From: DZBG01 sp049241565 | GTDB taxonomy: Bacteria > Bdellovibrionota > Bacteriovoracia > Bacteriovoracales > Bacteriovoracaceae | Reading direction: 5' to 3' | Assembly: GCA_049241565.1 (NCBI GenBank) | Contig: JBMLQL010000025.1 | Location: forward strand, 34,457 to 98,456 | DNA length: 64,000 nucleotides | Part shown: in pieces, positions 45,316 through 52,787 of the stretch | Layout: each line of letters starts with the position of its first letter | Position numbering within the stretch: position 1 is the stretch's first letter | Notes under the pieces: generated by a model | Seen by the model: only the letters and a program-made list of their open reading frames with translations | The model's database searches: none | What the model was told of the DNA's origin: nothing | Position numbers and translations under genes: made by a program

Positions 45316-47265
45316 ATGTTTACTCAGTGGTCACTTTTTTTAATTATTCTTATTTTTGCAAGTTGCTCACAAGTGACTCAGAGAAAGCCTGTAGATGAGT
45401 CAAATCTGAGTGAGGCTTTCAGGGCAAAGATTGAAGAAACTAGAAATCTTATCCGATTAAATAATGGCAAATTGGCCATGACTAAACTAGCGGAACTTAA
45501 AGACGAAAATTTATCAGAACTTGAAAAGAGTATTAAATACAATCTTAAAGGGGTGGCCCTCTTTTCTATTTCAGAATTTGATAAGGCGTTATTAAACTTT
45601 GAAGTGTCTGAAAAATATACCCCGAAAGACTCTCAGCTTTTCTCTCAAGTAAAACTCAATATTGCGAGCTGCTATTTTAAGCTGAATCGTACAAACGAAC
45701 TTCACTCAAAACTTGAAAAAATTGATATCAAAGATTTGAATGAAAACGAAAAAAAGAAATATGCCCAACTTCTTTTATCATACGGTAAAAAGGTTGATGA
45801 TGCCGAAGCTATTACAGTTGCTTCTGTCCTCCTGATGGGAGATCTTAAAACATTTAAAGATATTCAACAGTCGTCTTATTATGCCGATCTTACGGCAAAC
45901 TTTAAGCGTCTTACTCAAGGCCAGAAAATTGCGATCTTAGAAAAGTATCAAGATGAAAAAAATATGCCATTGGCCCAGCTCGCTCAAATCGAAGCAGAAG
46001 AGCGTTATCTTCAAGGAGATAAAAGTGGAACTCAGGATGTTCTTGATTGGCTAAAATCTGAATACAACAATGATGAAATTTCAAAATATGTAGATGAGTT
46101 TGAAAAAAGACTTGTGAGCTCAACTAGAATTTCAGTTGAGTCTATCGGAGTCGTTCTTCCTCTGACAGGACCAAAACAGTCTTTTGGACAGAAGGCCTTG
46201 CTCGGTGTAGAAGCGGGACTTAAAATTCTTGGAATCCCTGAAAACGTGAAACTCTATACAAAAGATTCTATGGACTCCGGAGCTCAGGGGGCACAATCAG
46301 TTGCTGATCTTATTCAACAACAAAAAGTATCTTTCATTATTGGTGGTCTCTTTCCTGAAGCAGCTAAGGCAGAGTACTTAGAAGCAAAACGTTATGGTGT
46401 CCTTTTCATCTCGCTTTCAACAATTGATCTTCCACGCGAAGAAAAAAATCATCATCTAATTGAAATTCAAGGATCAATCCAGTCTCAAGTGTCTTCACTC
46501 TTGTCGCAAGAGATGATTAATAAATTTGGACGTCGCTTGGGAGTTATTTATCCTGATAATGAATCTGGGCAGGTTTATCTGAATGAAGTGTGGAGACAAG
46601 CACAGGCGAAAAATGTCTCTCTTAAAACAATTGCGGCCTATCCAAAGAATGGCCATGATTTCAGAGAAACGGCTCAGCAGTTTTTAGGTCTTCGTTATCC
46701 ACGCGAACGTGAGGAAGAACTGAAAATACTTTCTGATGTTTATGCTCATGAAAAAGGATCGGCCCGTCGAGTACAAACTCTTCCACCGGAGCTCGATTTT
46801 GATTGGGTTTTCCTTGCTTCATTCCCTTATGAAGCGATTCAGATTATTCCTACTCTTGGTTACTACGATGCTAATAGAGTTAAAGTTGTTGGTGGTCCCA
46901 CTTGGGCCACGCGATCAATGATTAAAGAGCAAAAAAATATTGGAACGATGTATTTTGTAGGTGAAGATCCAAAAGATCTTAATCAGGAAATGCTTGGTAA
47001 ATTTCAAGAATTGTACAATCAACCAGCGGGATTGATTGAAGTCATGGGAATGGATTCGATGAAAATCGGGGCCCAGCTTTTAAGTTTCAAAAATATCAGC
47101 TCTCGTGAGGACTTTGATAAGCAACTCAGAGAGCTTGAAGCCGTCAAAGGGATGAGTTCACAGTGGGAGCTTCAAGATGGCCTTTGGCTAAAACGCATGA
47201 ACGCCATGACAATCACTCGTGGTGATTTTGTTAAACTTTTTGAAGCTGAAACTCTTAAAAACTAG
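45316..47265 (+). CDS. LpoA-like lipoprotein: TPR region plus periplasmic-binding fold
   Basis: The 649-residue protein has a lipoprotein signal peptide with lipobox FASC, giving a lipidated cysteine near residue 17. Residues about 30-270 are helical and TPR-like. Residues about 280-645 look like a type 1 periplasmic-binding (Leu/Ile/Val-like) fold, beginning SVESIGVVLPLTGPKQSFGQ. This order is that of Escherichia coli LpoA, the outer-membrane activator of penicillin-binding protein 1A, so a role in peptidoglycan synthesis is likely. An ABC-transporter binding protein is less likely because no permease lies nearby. ATG 45316 follows AAAGGA; the TTG at 45289 is rejected. Its stop overlaps the convergent gene at CTAG. 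Confidence 0.8.
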   Translation: MFTQWSLFLIILIFASCSQVTQRKPVDESNLSEAFRAKIEETRNLIRLNNGKLAMTKLAELKDENLSELEKSIKYNLKGVALFSISEFDKALLNFEVSEKYTPKDSQLFSQVKLNIASCYFKLNRTNELHSKLEKIDIKDLNENEKKKYAQLLLSYGKKVDDAEAITVASVLLMGDLKTFKDIQQSSYYADLTANFKRLTQGQKIAILEKYQDEKNMPLAQLAQIEAEERYLQGDKSGTQDVLDWLKSEYNNDEISKYVDEFEKRLVSSTRISVESIGVVLPLTGPKQSFGQKALLGVEAGLKILGIPENVKLYTKDSMDSGAQGAQSVADLIQQQKVSFIIGGLFPEAAKAEYLEAKRYGVLFISLSTIDLPREEKNHHLIEIQGSIQSQVSSLLSQEMINKFGRRLGVIYPDNESGQVYLNEVWRQAQAKNVSLKTIAAYPKNGHDFRETAQQFLGLRYPREREEELKILSDVYAHEKGSARRVQTLPPELDFDWVFLASFPYEAIQIIPTLGYYDANRVKVVGGPTWATRSMIKEQKNIGTMYFVGEDPKDLNQEMLGKFQELYNQPAGLIEVMGMDSMKIGAQLLSFKNISSREDFDKQLRELEAVKGMSSQWELQDGLWLKRMNAMTITRGDFVKLFEAETLKN

Positions 47266-47828
47266 TTTGGATATCTTAAATAATAAAGATTATCAAAGTT
47301 GCGGCCATAGTCTTCTAGATCAAGGCCGTAACCAACAATGAATTGATCTTCAATTTTCTTGCCTACTAAATCTGGTTGAATATTAACTGCTCGGCGGTAA
47401 GGCTTATCAAAAAGAGTCACGATCTCAAGTGAGCGAGGCGAAGAGAGAAGAAGTCTTTTCTTCAAAAAGTGCAGAGCGCGCCCTGTATCAACCACTTCCT
47501 CTACGATAACGACATTTCGGTCCATGATATTGGTTGTGATATCTTTGCTGATGGTAATAGTTCCATGGCTCTCTTTGCTGCGTCCAATGGCCTGGATTTT
47601 GACGAAATCCACATAAACCTTCACGCCCTTAATTTCGCGGACAAGATCGGCCAAAATGGTCATGCTGCCTTTGAGGACACCTATAAGGACTAGGTCCTGA
47701 CCCTCGTATTTTTTTGAAAGAGTATTGCCCAGAGTCTCTACAATGCCTTTGATCTCTTTGTGGTCGATATACTTCACGAATTGGCTAGAGACAAAACTCG
47801 AAGGAAATTTGCTTTTTTCATCACTCAT
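47262..47828 (-). CDS. hpt: HPRT-like purine phosphoribosyltransferase with altered catalytic loop
   Basis: The 188-residue protein has the type I PRTase fold: the PPi loop GVLKGSMTILADLV (residues 50-63), the PRPP motif VVIVEEVVDTGRAL (106-119) and the C-terminal VGYGLD hood segment. It most resembles hypoxanthine phosphoribosyltransferase, which salvages hypoxanthine or guanine. The flexible loop normally containing the invariant Ser-Tyr pair (SSYG) reads QAIG (79-82), and the PRPP motif has EE where ED is usual. Activity or substrate may therefore differ. The stop shares CTAG with the convergent lipoprotein gene. Confidence 0.82.
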   Translation of the reverse strand: MSDEKSKFPSSFVSSQFVKYIDHKEIKGIVETLGNTLSKKYEGQDLVLIGVLKGSMTILADLVREIKGVKVYVDFVKIQAIGRSKESHGTITISKDITTNIMDRNVVIVEEVVDTGRALHFLKKRLLLSSPRSLEIVTLFDKPYRRAVNIQPDLVGKKIEDQFIVGYGLDLEDYGRNFDNLYYLRYPN

Positions 47829-47887
47829 GGGTCACAGGCCTTTTTAAGATTTTTATTATTCTATGGAACTGTAGGTGAACTTACCAG

Positions 47888-47900
47888 AAGCATAATGCTT
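47888..47900 (+). repeat. 13-base palindrome in the hpt/nucleosidase intergenic region
   Basis: AAGCATAATGCTT is a perfect palindrome around a central A. It lies in the 171-base divergent gap between the HPRT-like gene (minus strand) and the nucleosidase gene (plus strand). Both neighbours act in purine metabolism, so an operator is possible. Confidence 0.35.
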
Positions 47901-47940
47901 GATCAGTTTTGTCTGGAAAGACTTTCCCGGCCTAAACTTC

Positions 47941-47969
47941 TTGTCCATAACAAAGCTAAGTGGTAAATT
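47941..47969 (+). promoter_or_regulatory. Weak candidate promoter for the nucleosidase-mreB operon
   Basis: TTGTCC (47941-47946) and TAAATT (47964-47969), 17 bases apart, each match 4/6 consensus positions. The start codon lies 30 bases downstream. Confidence 0.3.
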
Positions 47970-47999
47970 TTTCAAATAAATTAGTTTAATATTCTGCTT

Positions 48000-48959
48000 A
48001 TGGCCAAAGTAAAAAAAACAAAGAAAAGCCCGATAAAGGGCCCGACAAAAAAGTCTCCACCTAAAATAACACCACTGGAAAGTAGTGATGATCTTATTCG
48101 TCGTTTAACGAACAAAACAAAGAATCCAAATTTCAAACTTTCTCCTGCTCAAGAAAAAGTCAGGGCCAAGCGTGTTTATGCAAACGTGGCTAAACGTAAG
48201 ATAGCTTTGGATATGCTTGAGCGATATACTGGTCATGACATCAAAGATTTTGAGTCACAGATTATTCTCACAAATTTTCATTACTATTTTGATCGTTTTC
48301 AAAAATTACTTCCTGATGCTAAAGCGACAAAGGGTTCGGCTTGGGCCGCAGCTTCTTCGCCATCAGCCAAAGTGACGATTATTGAATTTGGTATTGGTTC
48401 GGCCATGGCCGCTCTTATTATGGAGCTTGTGGCCTGTGTAGAACCTAAAGCCGTTCTCTTTTTAGGAATGTGTGGTGGAACACATAATTCACTCAAAGTG
48501 GGAGACTTCATTGTTCCTATTGGATCAATTAGATCTGAGAGTGTTTCAAAATATTTTATGCCTCCACAAGTTCCGGCGCTTCCAACATTTAAAGTTCAAA
48601 AATTTGTTTCACAAGTTTTAGTTGAACATGGAATTGATTATAGAACAGGTGTCGTTCATTCAACGGATCTGCGTTTCTGGGAATTTGATGAAGGTTTTAA
48701 GGCCACACTTTATGAAGAAAGGGCCATTGCTGTAGAAATGGAAACAGCCGCTTTATTTGTGACTGGTTTTGCTTCAAAAGTGAGTATTGGTTGCCTTCTT
48801 TTAGTTTCAGATATGCCTCTTCAACGAGGTGGAATTAAGACGAAAAAATCAGCGAATAGCGTATTTAAAAATTACACGGATCTGCATATTGAACTCGGCA
48901 TTGAAATTATGGCGGATATTGCAGAACGTGGAGACACAATTAGACAGTACAAGTGGTAA
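48000..48959 (+). CDS. AMP nucleosidase-like nucleoside phosphorylase family protein
   Basis: The 319-residue protein carries the PNP/MTAN fold. FGIGSAMAALIMEL and FLGMCGGTHNSLKVGDFIVP surround the phosphate/ribose site, IAVEMETAALF is the ribose-binding MET motif, and VSDMPL holds the purine-site aspartate. The pattern best fits AMP nucleosidase (AMP to adenine and ribose 5-phosphate) of the short type. A lysine/proline-rich N-terminal tail of about 25 residues is unusual. No Shine-Dalgarno sequence precedes ATG 48000. mreB starts 20 bases after its stop, so they are probably co-transcribed. Confidence 0.8.
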   Translation: MAKVKKTKKSPIKGPTKKSPPKITPLESSDDLIRRLTNKTKNPNFKLSPAQEKVRAKRVYANVAKRKIALDMLERYTGHDIKDFESQIILTNFHYYFDRFQKLLPDAKATKGSAWAAASSPSAKVTIIEFGIGSAMAALIMELVACVEPKAVLFLGMCGGTHNSLKVGDFIVPIGSIRSESVSKYFMPPQVPALPTFKVQKFVSQVLVEHGIDYRTGVVHSTDLRFWEFDEGFKATLYEERAIAVEMETAALFVTGFASKVSIGCLLLVSDMPLQRGGIKTKKSANSVFKNYTDLHIELGIEIMADIAERGDTIRQYKW

Positions 48960-48979
48960 TTAATTAAAGGATATTTGTT

Positions 48980-50017
48980 ATGTTCAAAAAAGTTCTTGAT
49001 TGGTTTTCAAATGATCTTGCGATCGACTTAGGTACAGCAAACACTCTTGTGTATGCTAAAGATCGCGGGATAATCGTAAATGAACCTTCTGTGGTGGCCG
49101 TTCACCAGGGATTCCGTGGAGAGCAAAAAGTACTTGCTGTCGGGAAAGAAGCCAAAGAAATGCTTGGCCGTACTCCTGGATCGATTAAGGCCATTCGCCC
49201 GATGAAAGATGGAGTTATTGCTGACTTTGAAGTCACTCAAGCAATGCTTAAATATTTTATTCAAAAATCACTGAATGGTTCAAAGCTGATTAAGCCAAGA
49301 ATCATTATTTGTATCCCATTTGGTATTACTCAAGTTGAAAAACGCGCCGTGAAAGAATCAGCTGAACAAGCTGGGGCCCGCGAAGTTTATTTAATTGAAG
49401 AGCCAATGGCTGCTGCAATTGGTGCTGGTCTTCCAATCACTGATCCTTCAGGAAATATGATTGTAGATATCGGTGGTGGTACAACTGAAGTTGCAGTTAT
49501 CTCTCTCGGTGGTATCGTTTACTCTAAATCAGTACGTGTGGCCGGTGATAAATTTGATGAAGCGATCGTTTCTTATATTAAGAAAAAATATTCACTTCTC
49601 ATTGGTGAGCGAACAGCTGAGATGATCAAAATCTCAATTGGTAATGCTTATCCATTCGATGATGAAGTTAAGACTTACGAAGTTAAAGGTCGTGACCTTA
49701 TTGCAGGAGCACCTAAAACGATAGAAGTGACTTCTGATGAAATTCGTGAAGCACTAGCAGATCCTATATCTGAAGTTGTTGAAGCGATTAAAATTTCTCT
49801 TGAAAAAACACCACCTGAACTTGCCGCTGATATTGTAGATAACGGGATTATTCTAGCTGGTGGTGGTGCTCTTCTTTCTAATCTAGATATTCTTATTAAA
49901 GAGAAAACGGGTCTTCCAGTATCGATTGCTGAAGATCCTCTTACCTGTGTGGTTCGTGGTTGCGGTATGGCCCTTGAATCTCTGACACTTCTTCGTCAGG
50001 TAACAACGTTAACATAA
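48980..50017 (+). CDS. mreB: Rod shape-determining protein MreB
   Basis: The 345-residue protein is the bacterial actin that guides lateral wall synthesis. The phosphate loops LAIDLGTANTLVYAKDRG and VDIGGGTTEVAVISLGG, the membrane-proximal N-terminus MFKKVLDWFSND, and the adenosine motif IILAGGGALLSNLD are all present. AAAGGA lies 8 bases before ATG 48980. mreC and mreD, the usual next genes, are absent; instead a PilZ protein begins within the stop codon (TAATG), meaning tight translational coupling. Confidence 0.98.
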   Translation: MFKKVLDWFSNDLAIDLGTANTLVYAKDRGIIVNEPSVVAVHQGFRGEQKVLAVGKEAKEMLGRTPGSIKAIRPMKDGVIADFEVTQAMLKYFIQKSLNGSKLIKPRIIICIPFGITQVEKRAVKESAEQAGAREVYLIEEPMAAAIGAGLPITDPSGNMIVDIGGGTTEVAVISLGGIVYSKSVRVAGDKFDEAIVSYIKKKYSLLIGERTAEMIKISIGNAYPFDDEVKTYEVKGRDLIAGAPKTIEVTSDEIREALADPISEVVEAIKISLEKTPPELAADIVDNGIILAGGGALLSNLDILIKEKTGLPVSIAEDPLTCVVRGCGMALESLTLLRQVTTLT

Positions 50018-50841
50018 TGCAGTCTCAAACCTATTTTAGGAAACTAGACGATGTCGAAAAGAACTCTCGCTTGTGGCAACTGGCCCAAGCGAAAGTTCCG
50101 GTTACTGTCTGGATTAAAGGTCAAAAGCAAAAACATACTTTTGATGTCCTAGAATACGATAAAGAACTTTTTCAAATTACCTCAGCGACGACTACCTCTC
50201 CATTTGTGAGTCCAAGTGAAGTACTTCTTTCTTTTGAATACAAAGGAATGAATTTTTTCTCACAAGTAATTCAGAAAACAGCTATTGGTGGAAAAATAGT
50301 TTTTATCTTTAACAATGTTCTTTATAAATCTGAACGTCGTTCAAGTTTTCGTTTGATGACTTTTCCCATTTATGAAGTTTATGCCCATTTCCCTTTAGAT
50401 AAGTCTTATCAAGGTGGAAATGTGGTTCAGTTTAAATCTGGTCAGTCGCAAACGGGACTTTTTAAAAACTTTCTAAAACTTGTTGAGCCGTCTGCCAAAG
50501 AAGAGACTCCTGAAGATCAGAGTAATTTAAAAATTAGAGTCCAGGATTTTTCAACAACTGGTCTCTCCATTCATGTAGGTGAGATCGAAAGAAAATATTT
50601 TACTAAAGATATTGTTTTTAAAGGTCTAGAACTTTCTTTTACAGACGAGTCTATTATTATTCCAGAGGCCAAAGTCGTTTATATTGTCGATTTTATTGGT
50701 GATAAAGGTCTTAAGAAAATTAAAGTGGGAATTCATTTCGAGAATCTTTCTACTAAAATTGATGAGCAGTTAGGAAAAAAAATAAATAAACTTCTTCGTG
50801 AAATAGATAGCAATAAAGATTTCGAAAATTTTATAAAGTGA
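50017..50841 (+). CDS. PilZ-domain protein, candidate c-di-GMP receptor
   Basis: The 274-residue protein has an N-terminal beta-rich YcgR-like part (about 20-100) and a PilZ domain. The two c-di-GMP-binding motifs are visible: RxxxR in ERRSSFRL (about residues 106-113) and DxSxxG in VQDFSTTGLSI (about 183-193). A non-standard insert of about 55 residues separates them. No membrane segment is seen, so it is cytoplasmic. Its start overlaps the mreB stop by one base and its end overlaps the next gene by 4 bases. The linkage suggests c-di-GMP input to MreB function. Confidence 0.82.
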   Translation: MQSQTYFRKLDDVEKNSRLWQLAQAKVPVTVWIKGQKQKHTFDVLEYDKELFQITSATTTSPFVSPSEVLLSFEYKGMNFFSQVIQKTAIGGKIVFIFNNVLYKSERRSSFRLMTFPIYEVYAHFPLDKSYQGGNVVQFKSGQSQTGLFKNFLKLVEPSAKEETPEDQSNLKIRVQDFSTTGLSIHVGEIERKYFTKDIVFKGLELSFTDESIIIPEAKVVYIVDFIGDKGLKKIKVGIHFENLSTKIDEQLGKKINKLLREIDSNKDFENFIK

Positions 50842-51602
50842 AAAAAATCATTCTTCTATTACTTCTTTTCTTGGCTTCGTGTTCAACACCCACGAGCTTT
50901 GCTCCTCAGGGAAAAAATCGTTTTGTGTATCGTGACCTATCAGGTGAGTATTCGTATGAACGTGATACAAAAATCATTAAAAATAAAGTCGTTACACGCT
51001 ATCAACTAAGTCAAAGTGGAGATCAGATGCGACGTGCTCTTGAAAAAAGCATTGTTGTTTCAGAAAAAGGAAGTGTGAAGATTAATGGGAAATCACAGAT
51101 CGTGATGCGTCCATTAATGTCACAATATACAGTTTGGCTTGAGGGGAAAAAGCACTTCACCCAGCTAAAGACATTGATAAAAGAGAAGTCACTTGAAATT
51201 ACCATGGATAGTCCAGAGGCTAAGTGGAAAGGTCGGAAACTTATAAAATTTCCCGGAGGAGTTAATTTTTGTTACTTCTCTCAACTGGCGGAATGTCTCT
51301 CCCATACAGGAGTTTTAGGTCGATTGATTGCTAAGCCTCATCAAAAAGTTCCTCTCACCGTTATCTGGGATAATTATCCCTACTTACTTGATCAACTTAC
51401 TAATATTGAAAATAACGTTTTTGGACGAGCTGAAGTATATTTAGATGAAGACGAGAAGTCACTTTACCGAATAGCTTTAGATATAACAGGTCAGACAGTT
51501 TTTTACCATTTCACTAGAAATTGGGAATTATCAAAAATGTCATGGGTGGCCCAAGGGATTACTTTGATGAGTCCCAGTGAAGCTGCTAGATTAAGTGAAT
51601 AA
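50838..51602 (+). CDS. Unrecognised lipoprotein in the mreB operon
   Basis: The 254-residue protein starts at GTG 50838, overlapping the PilZ gene stop (GTGA). It has a clear lipoprotein signal, a polyleucine core and lipobox LASC with the lipidated cysteine near residue 15. The mature part looks beta-rich with no family I recognise. Visible parts include a FVYRDLSGEYSYERD segment and a late DITGQTVFYHFTRNWELSKM segment. It is expected in the periplasm on the inner or outer membrane. Coupling to mreB, PilZ and nagZ suggests an envelope role. Confidence 0.75.
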   Translation: MKKIILLLLLFLASCSTPTSFAPQGKNRFVYRDLSGEYSYERDTKIIKNKVVTRYQLSQSGDQMRRALEKSIVVSEKGSVKINGKSQIVMRPLMSQYTVWLEGKKHFTQLKTLIKEKSLEITMDSPEAKWKGRKLIKFPGGVNFCYFSQLAECLSHTGVLGRLIAKPHQKVPLTVIWDNYPYLLDQLTNIENNVFGRAEVYLDEDEKSLYRIALDITGQTVFYHFTRNWELSKMSWVAQGITLMSPSEAARLSE

Positions 51603-51614
51603 CAAGGAATGAGT

Positions 51615-52691
51615 GTGGATAATTTTGGACAACTGATTATTACGGGAATTAAAGGATTAGCTCTTACTCCAGAGGAAACAAGCTTTCTGAAGGATGATAA
51701 GATCGGTGGAGTGATTCTTTTTTCACATAATTTTGAAGACCCTGCTCAATTAGCTGAATTGATTAACTCAATTCAAAAACTTAGGGATGAGTATCCGCTT
51801 TTTATCTCTGTCGATCATGAAGGCGGACGTGTTATTCGTTTTAAGAAACACTTCACTCAATTTCCACCGATGCTTGAACTCTCAAAAATGAATTCTCCCA
51901 AATTGATTTATGAAGTTCATGAAATCATGGCCAAGGAACTTGCTTCTTGTGGGATAAACTTAAGCTTCTCACCTTGTTGTGACGTTCTTACTAATCCTGA
52001 TAATAAAGTCATTGGAGACAGAGCTTTTGGAGATAATGTTGAAGATGTAGAAAAGCATATTAGTGCGGCTATTCGAGGACTTCAAACGAATGGAATTATC
52101 GCTTGTGCTAAACATTTTCCTGGTCACGGAGGAACAACTAAAGATTCACATTTTGATCTTCCTCTCGTTAAAACGACAATTGAAGAATTAAAACAGGTTG
52201 AACTCCTTCCATTCATTAAGGCCTCTAAATCACGAGTAGAGATGATGATGATGGCGCATTTAATGGTAGATGCTCTAGATCAAGAGCTTCCTACTTCTTT
52301 ATCGCCCAAGGCCTATGAGTTTCTGCGCTCTGAAACAAAGTTTTCTAAACTTGTTATTACCGATGATTTAGAAATGAAGGCCATCTCAGATCGATTTACA
52401 ATCGAGCAATCGGCGGTGAAAGCACTTAAAGCAGGAGCCGATATTCTTTTATACCGTTTTCCTGAGGATGCCATGAAAGCGTTAGAAGCGATCCGAGAAG
52501 CAGTAAAAGTAAAAGAACTAAAAAAAGATAACCTGATTGAAAAACTCCAACGTGTAGAAAATTGTAAAAAAGAATATCTCGCGACTTATAAGCCCATTTA
52601 TATTCCGAAAGTCAGTGAAGGATTCAATTCTCCTGAGTCAAAAAAAATACTTGAGCAATATAAACAGTTCAAAACCACCGGACTTGTCTGA
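51615..52691 (+). CDS. nagZ: Beta-N-acetylhexosaminidase NagZ (family 3 glycoside hydrolase)
   Basis: The 358-residue cytoplasmic enzyme removes N-acetylglucosamine from muropeptides during wall recycling. The family signature CAKHFPGHGGTTKDSHFDLP lies around residues 165-184, with the substrate-distorting histidine and catalytic DSH aspartate, and VDHEGGRVIRF is conserved. AAGGA (51604-51608) touches the ATG at 51609 but is 6 bases from the in-frame GTG at 51615, so GTG is preferred. It ends the nucleosidase-mreB operon; a terminator overlaps its stop. Confidence 0.92.
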   Translation: MDNFGQLIITGIKGLALTPEETSFLKDDKIGGVILFSHNFEDPAQLAELINSIQKLRDEYPLFISVDHEGGRVIRFKKHFTQFPPMLELSKMNSPKLIYEVHEIMAKELASCGINLSFSPCCDVLTNPDNKVIGDRAFGDNVEDVEKHISAAIRGLQTNGIIACAKHFPGHGGTTKDSHFDLPLVKTTIEELKQVELLPFIKASKSRVEMMMMAHLMVDALDQELPTSLSPKAYEFLRSETKFSKLVITDDLEMKAISDRFTIEQSAVKALKAGADILLYRFPEDAMKALEAIREAVKVKELKKDNLIEKLQRVENCKKEYLATYKPIYIPKVSEGFNSPESKKILEQYKQFKTTGLV

Positions 52692-52710
52692 TTTAGATAG
52701 GCCGTTTTTT
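52679..52710 (+). terminator. Intrinsic terminator overlapping the end of nagZ
   Basis: The stem runs from CGG at 52679-52681 to CCG at 52702-52704 with one bulged A and two wobble pairs. Its loop is GATTT and six T residues follow (52705-52710). The nagZ stop codon lies in the hairpin. Confidence 0.6.
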
Positions 52711-52787
52711 CCTCACCTAATAAGTTCAAGGTCTTGGCCAGATTTTTGTTAAACTATAAATAGAGCTCATTTTATGAGGCGCTATTT

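Noticed and set aside
47897..47968. Possible 23-residue ORF before the nucleosidase gene
   Set aside because: It has no RBS, no recognisable sequence, and overlaps the candidate operator and promoter.
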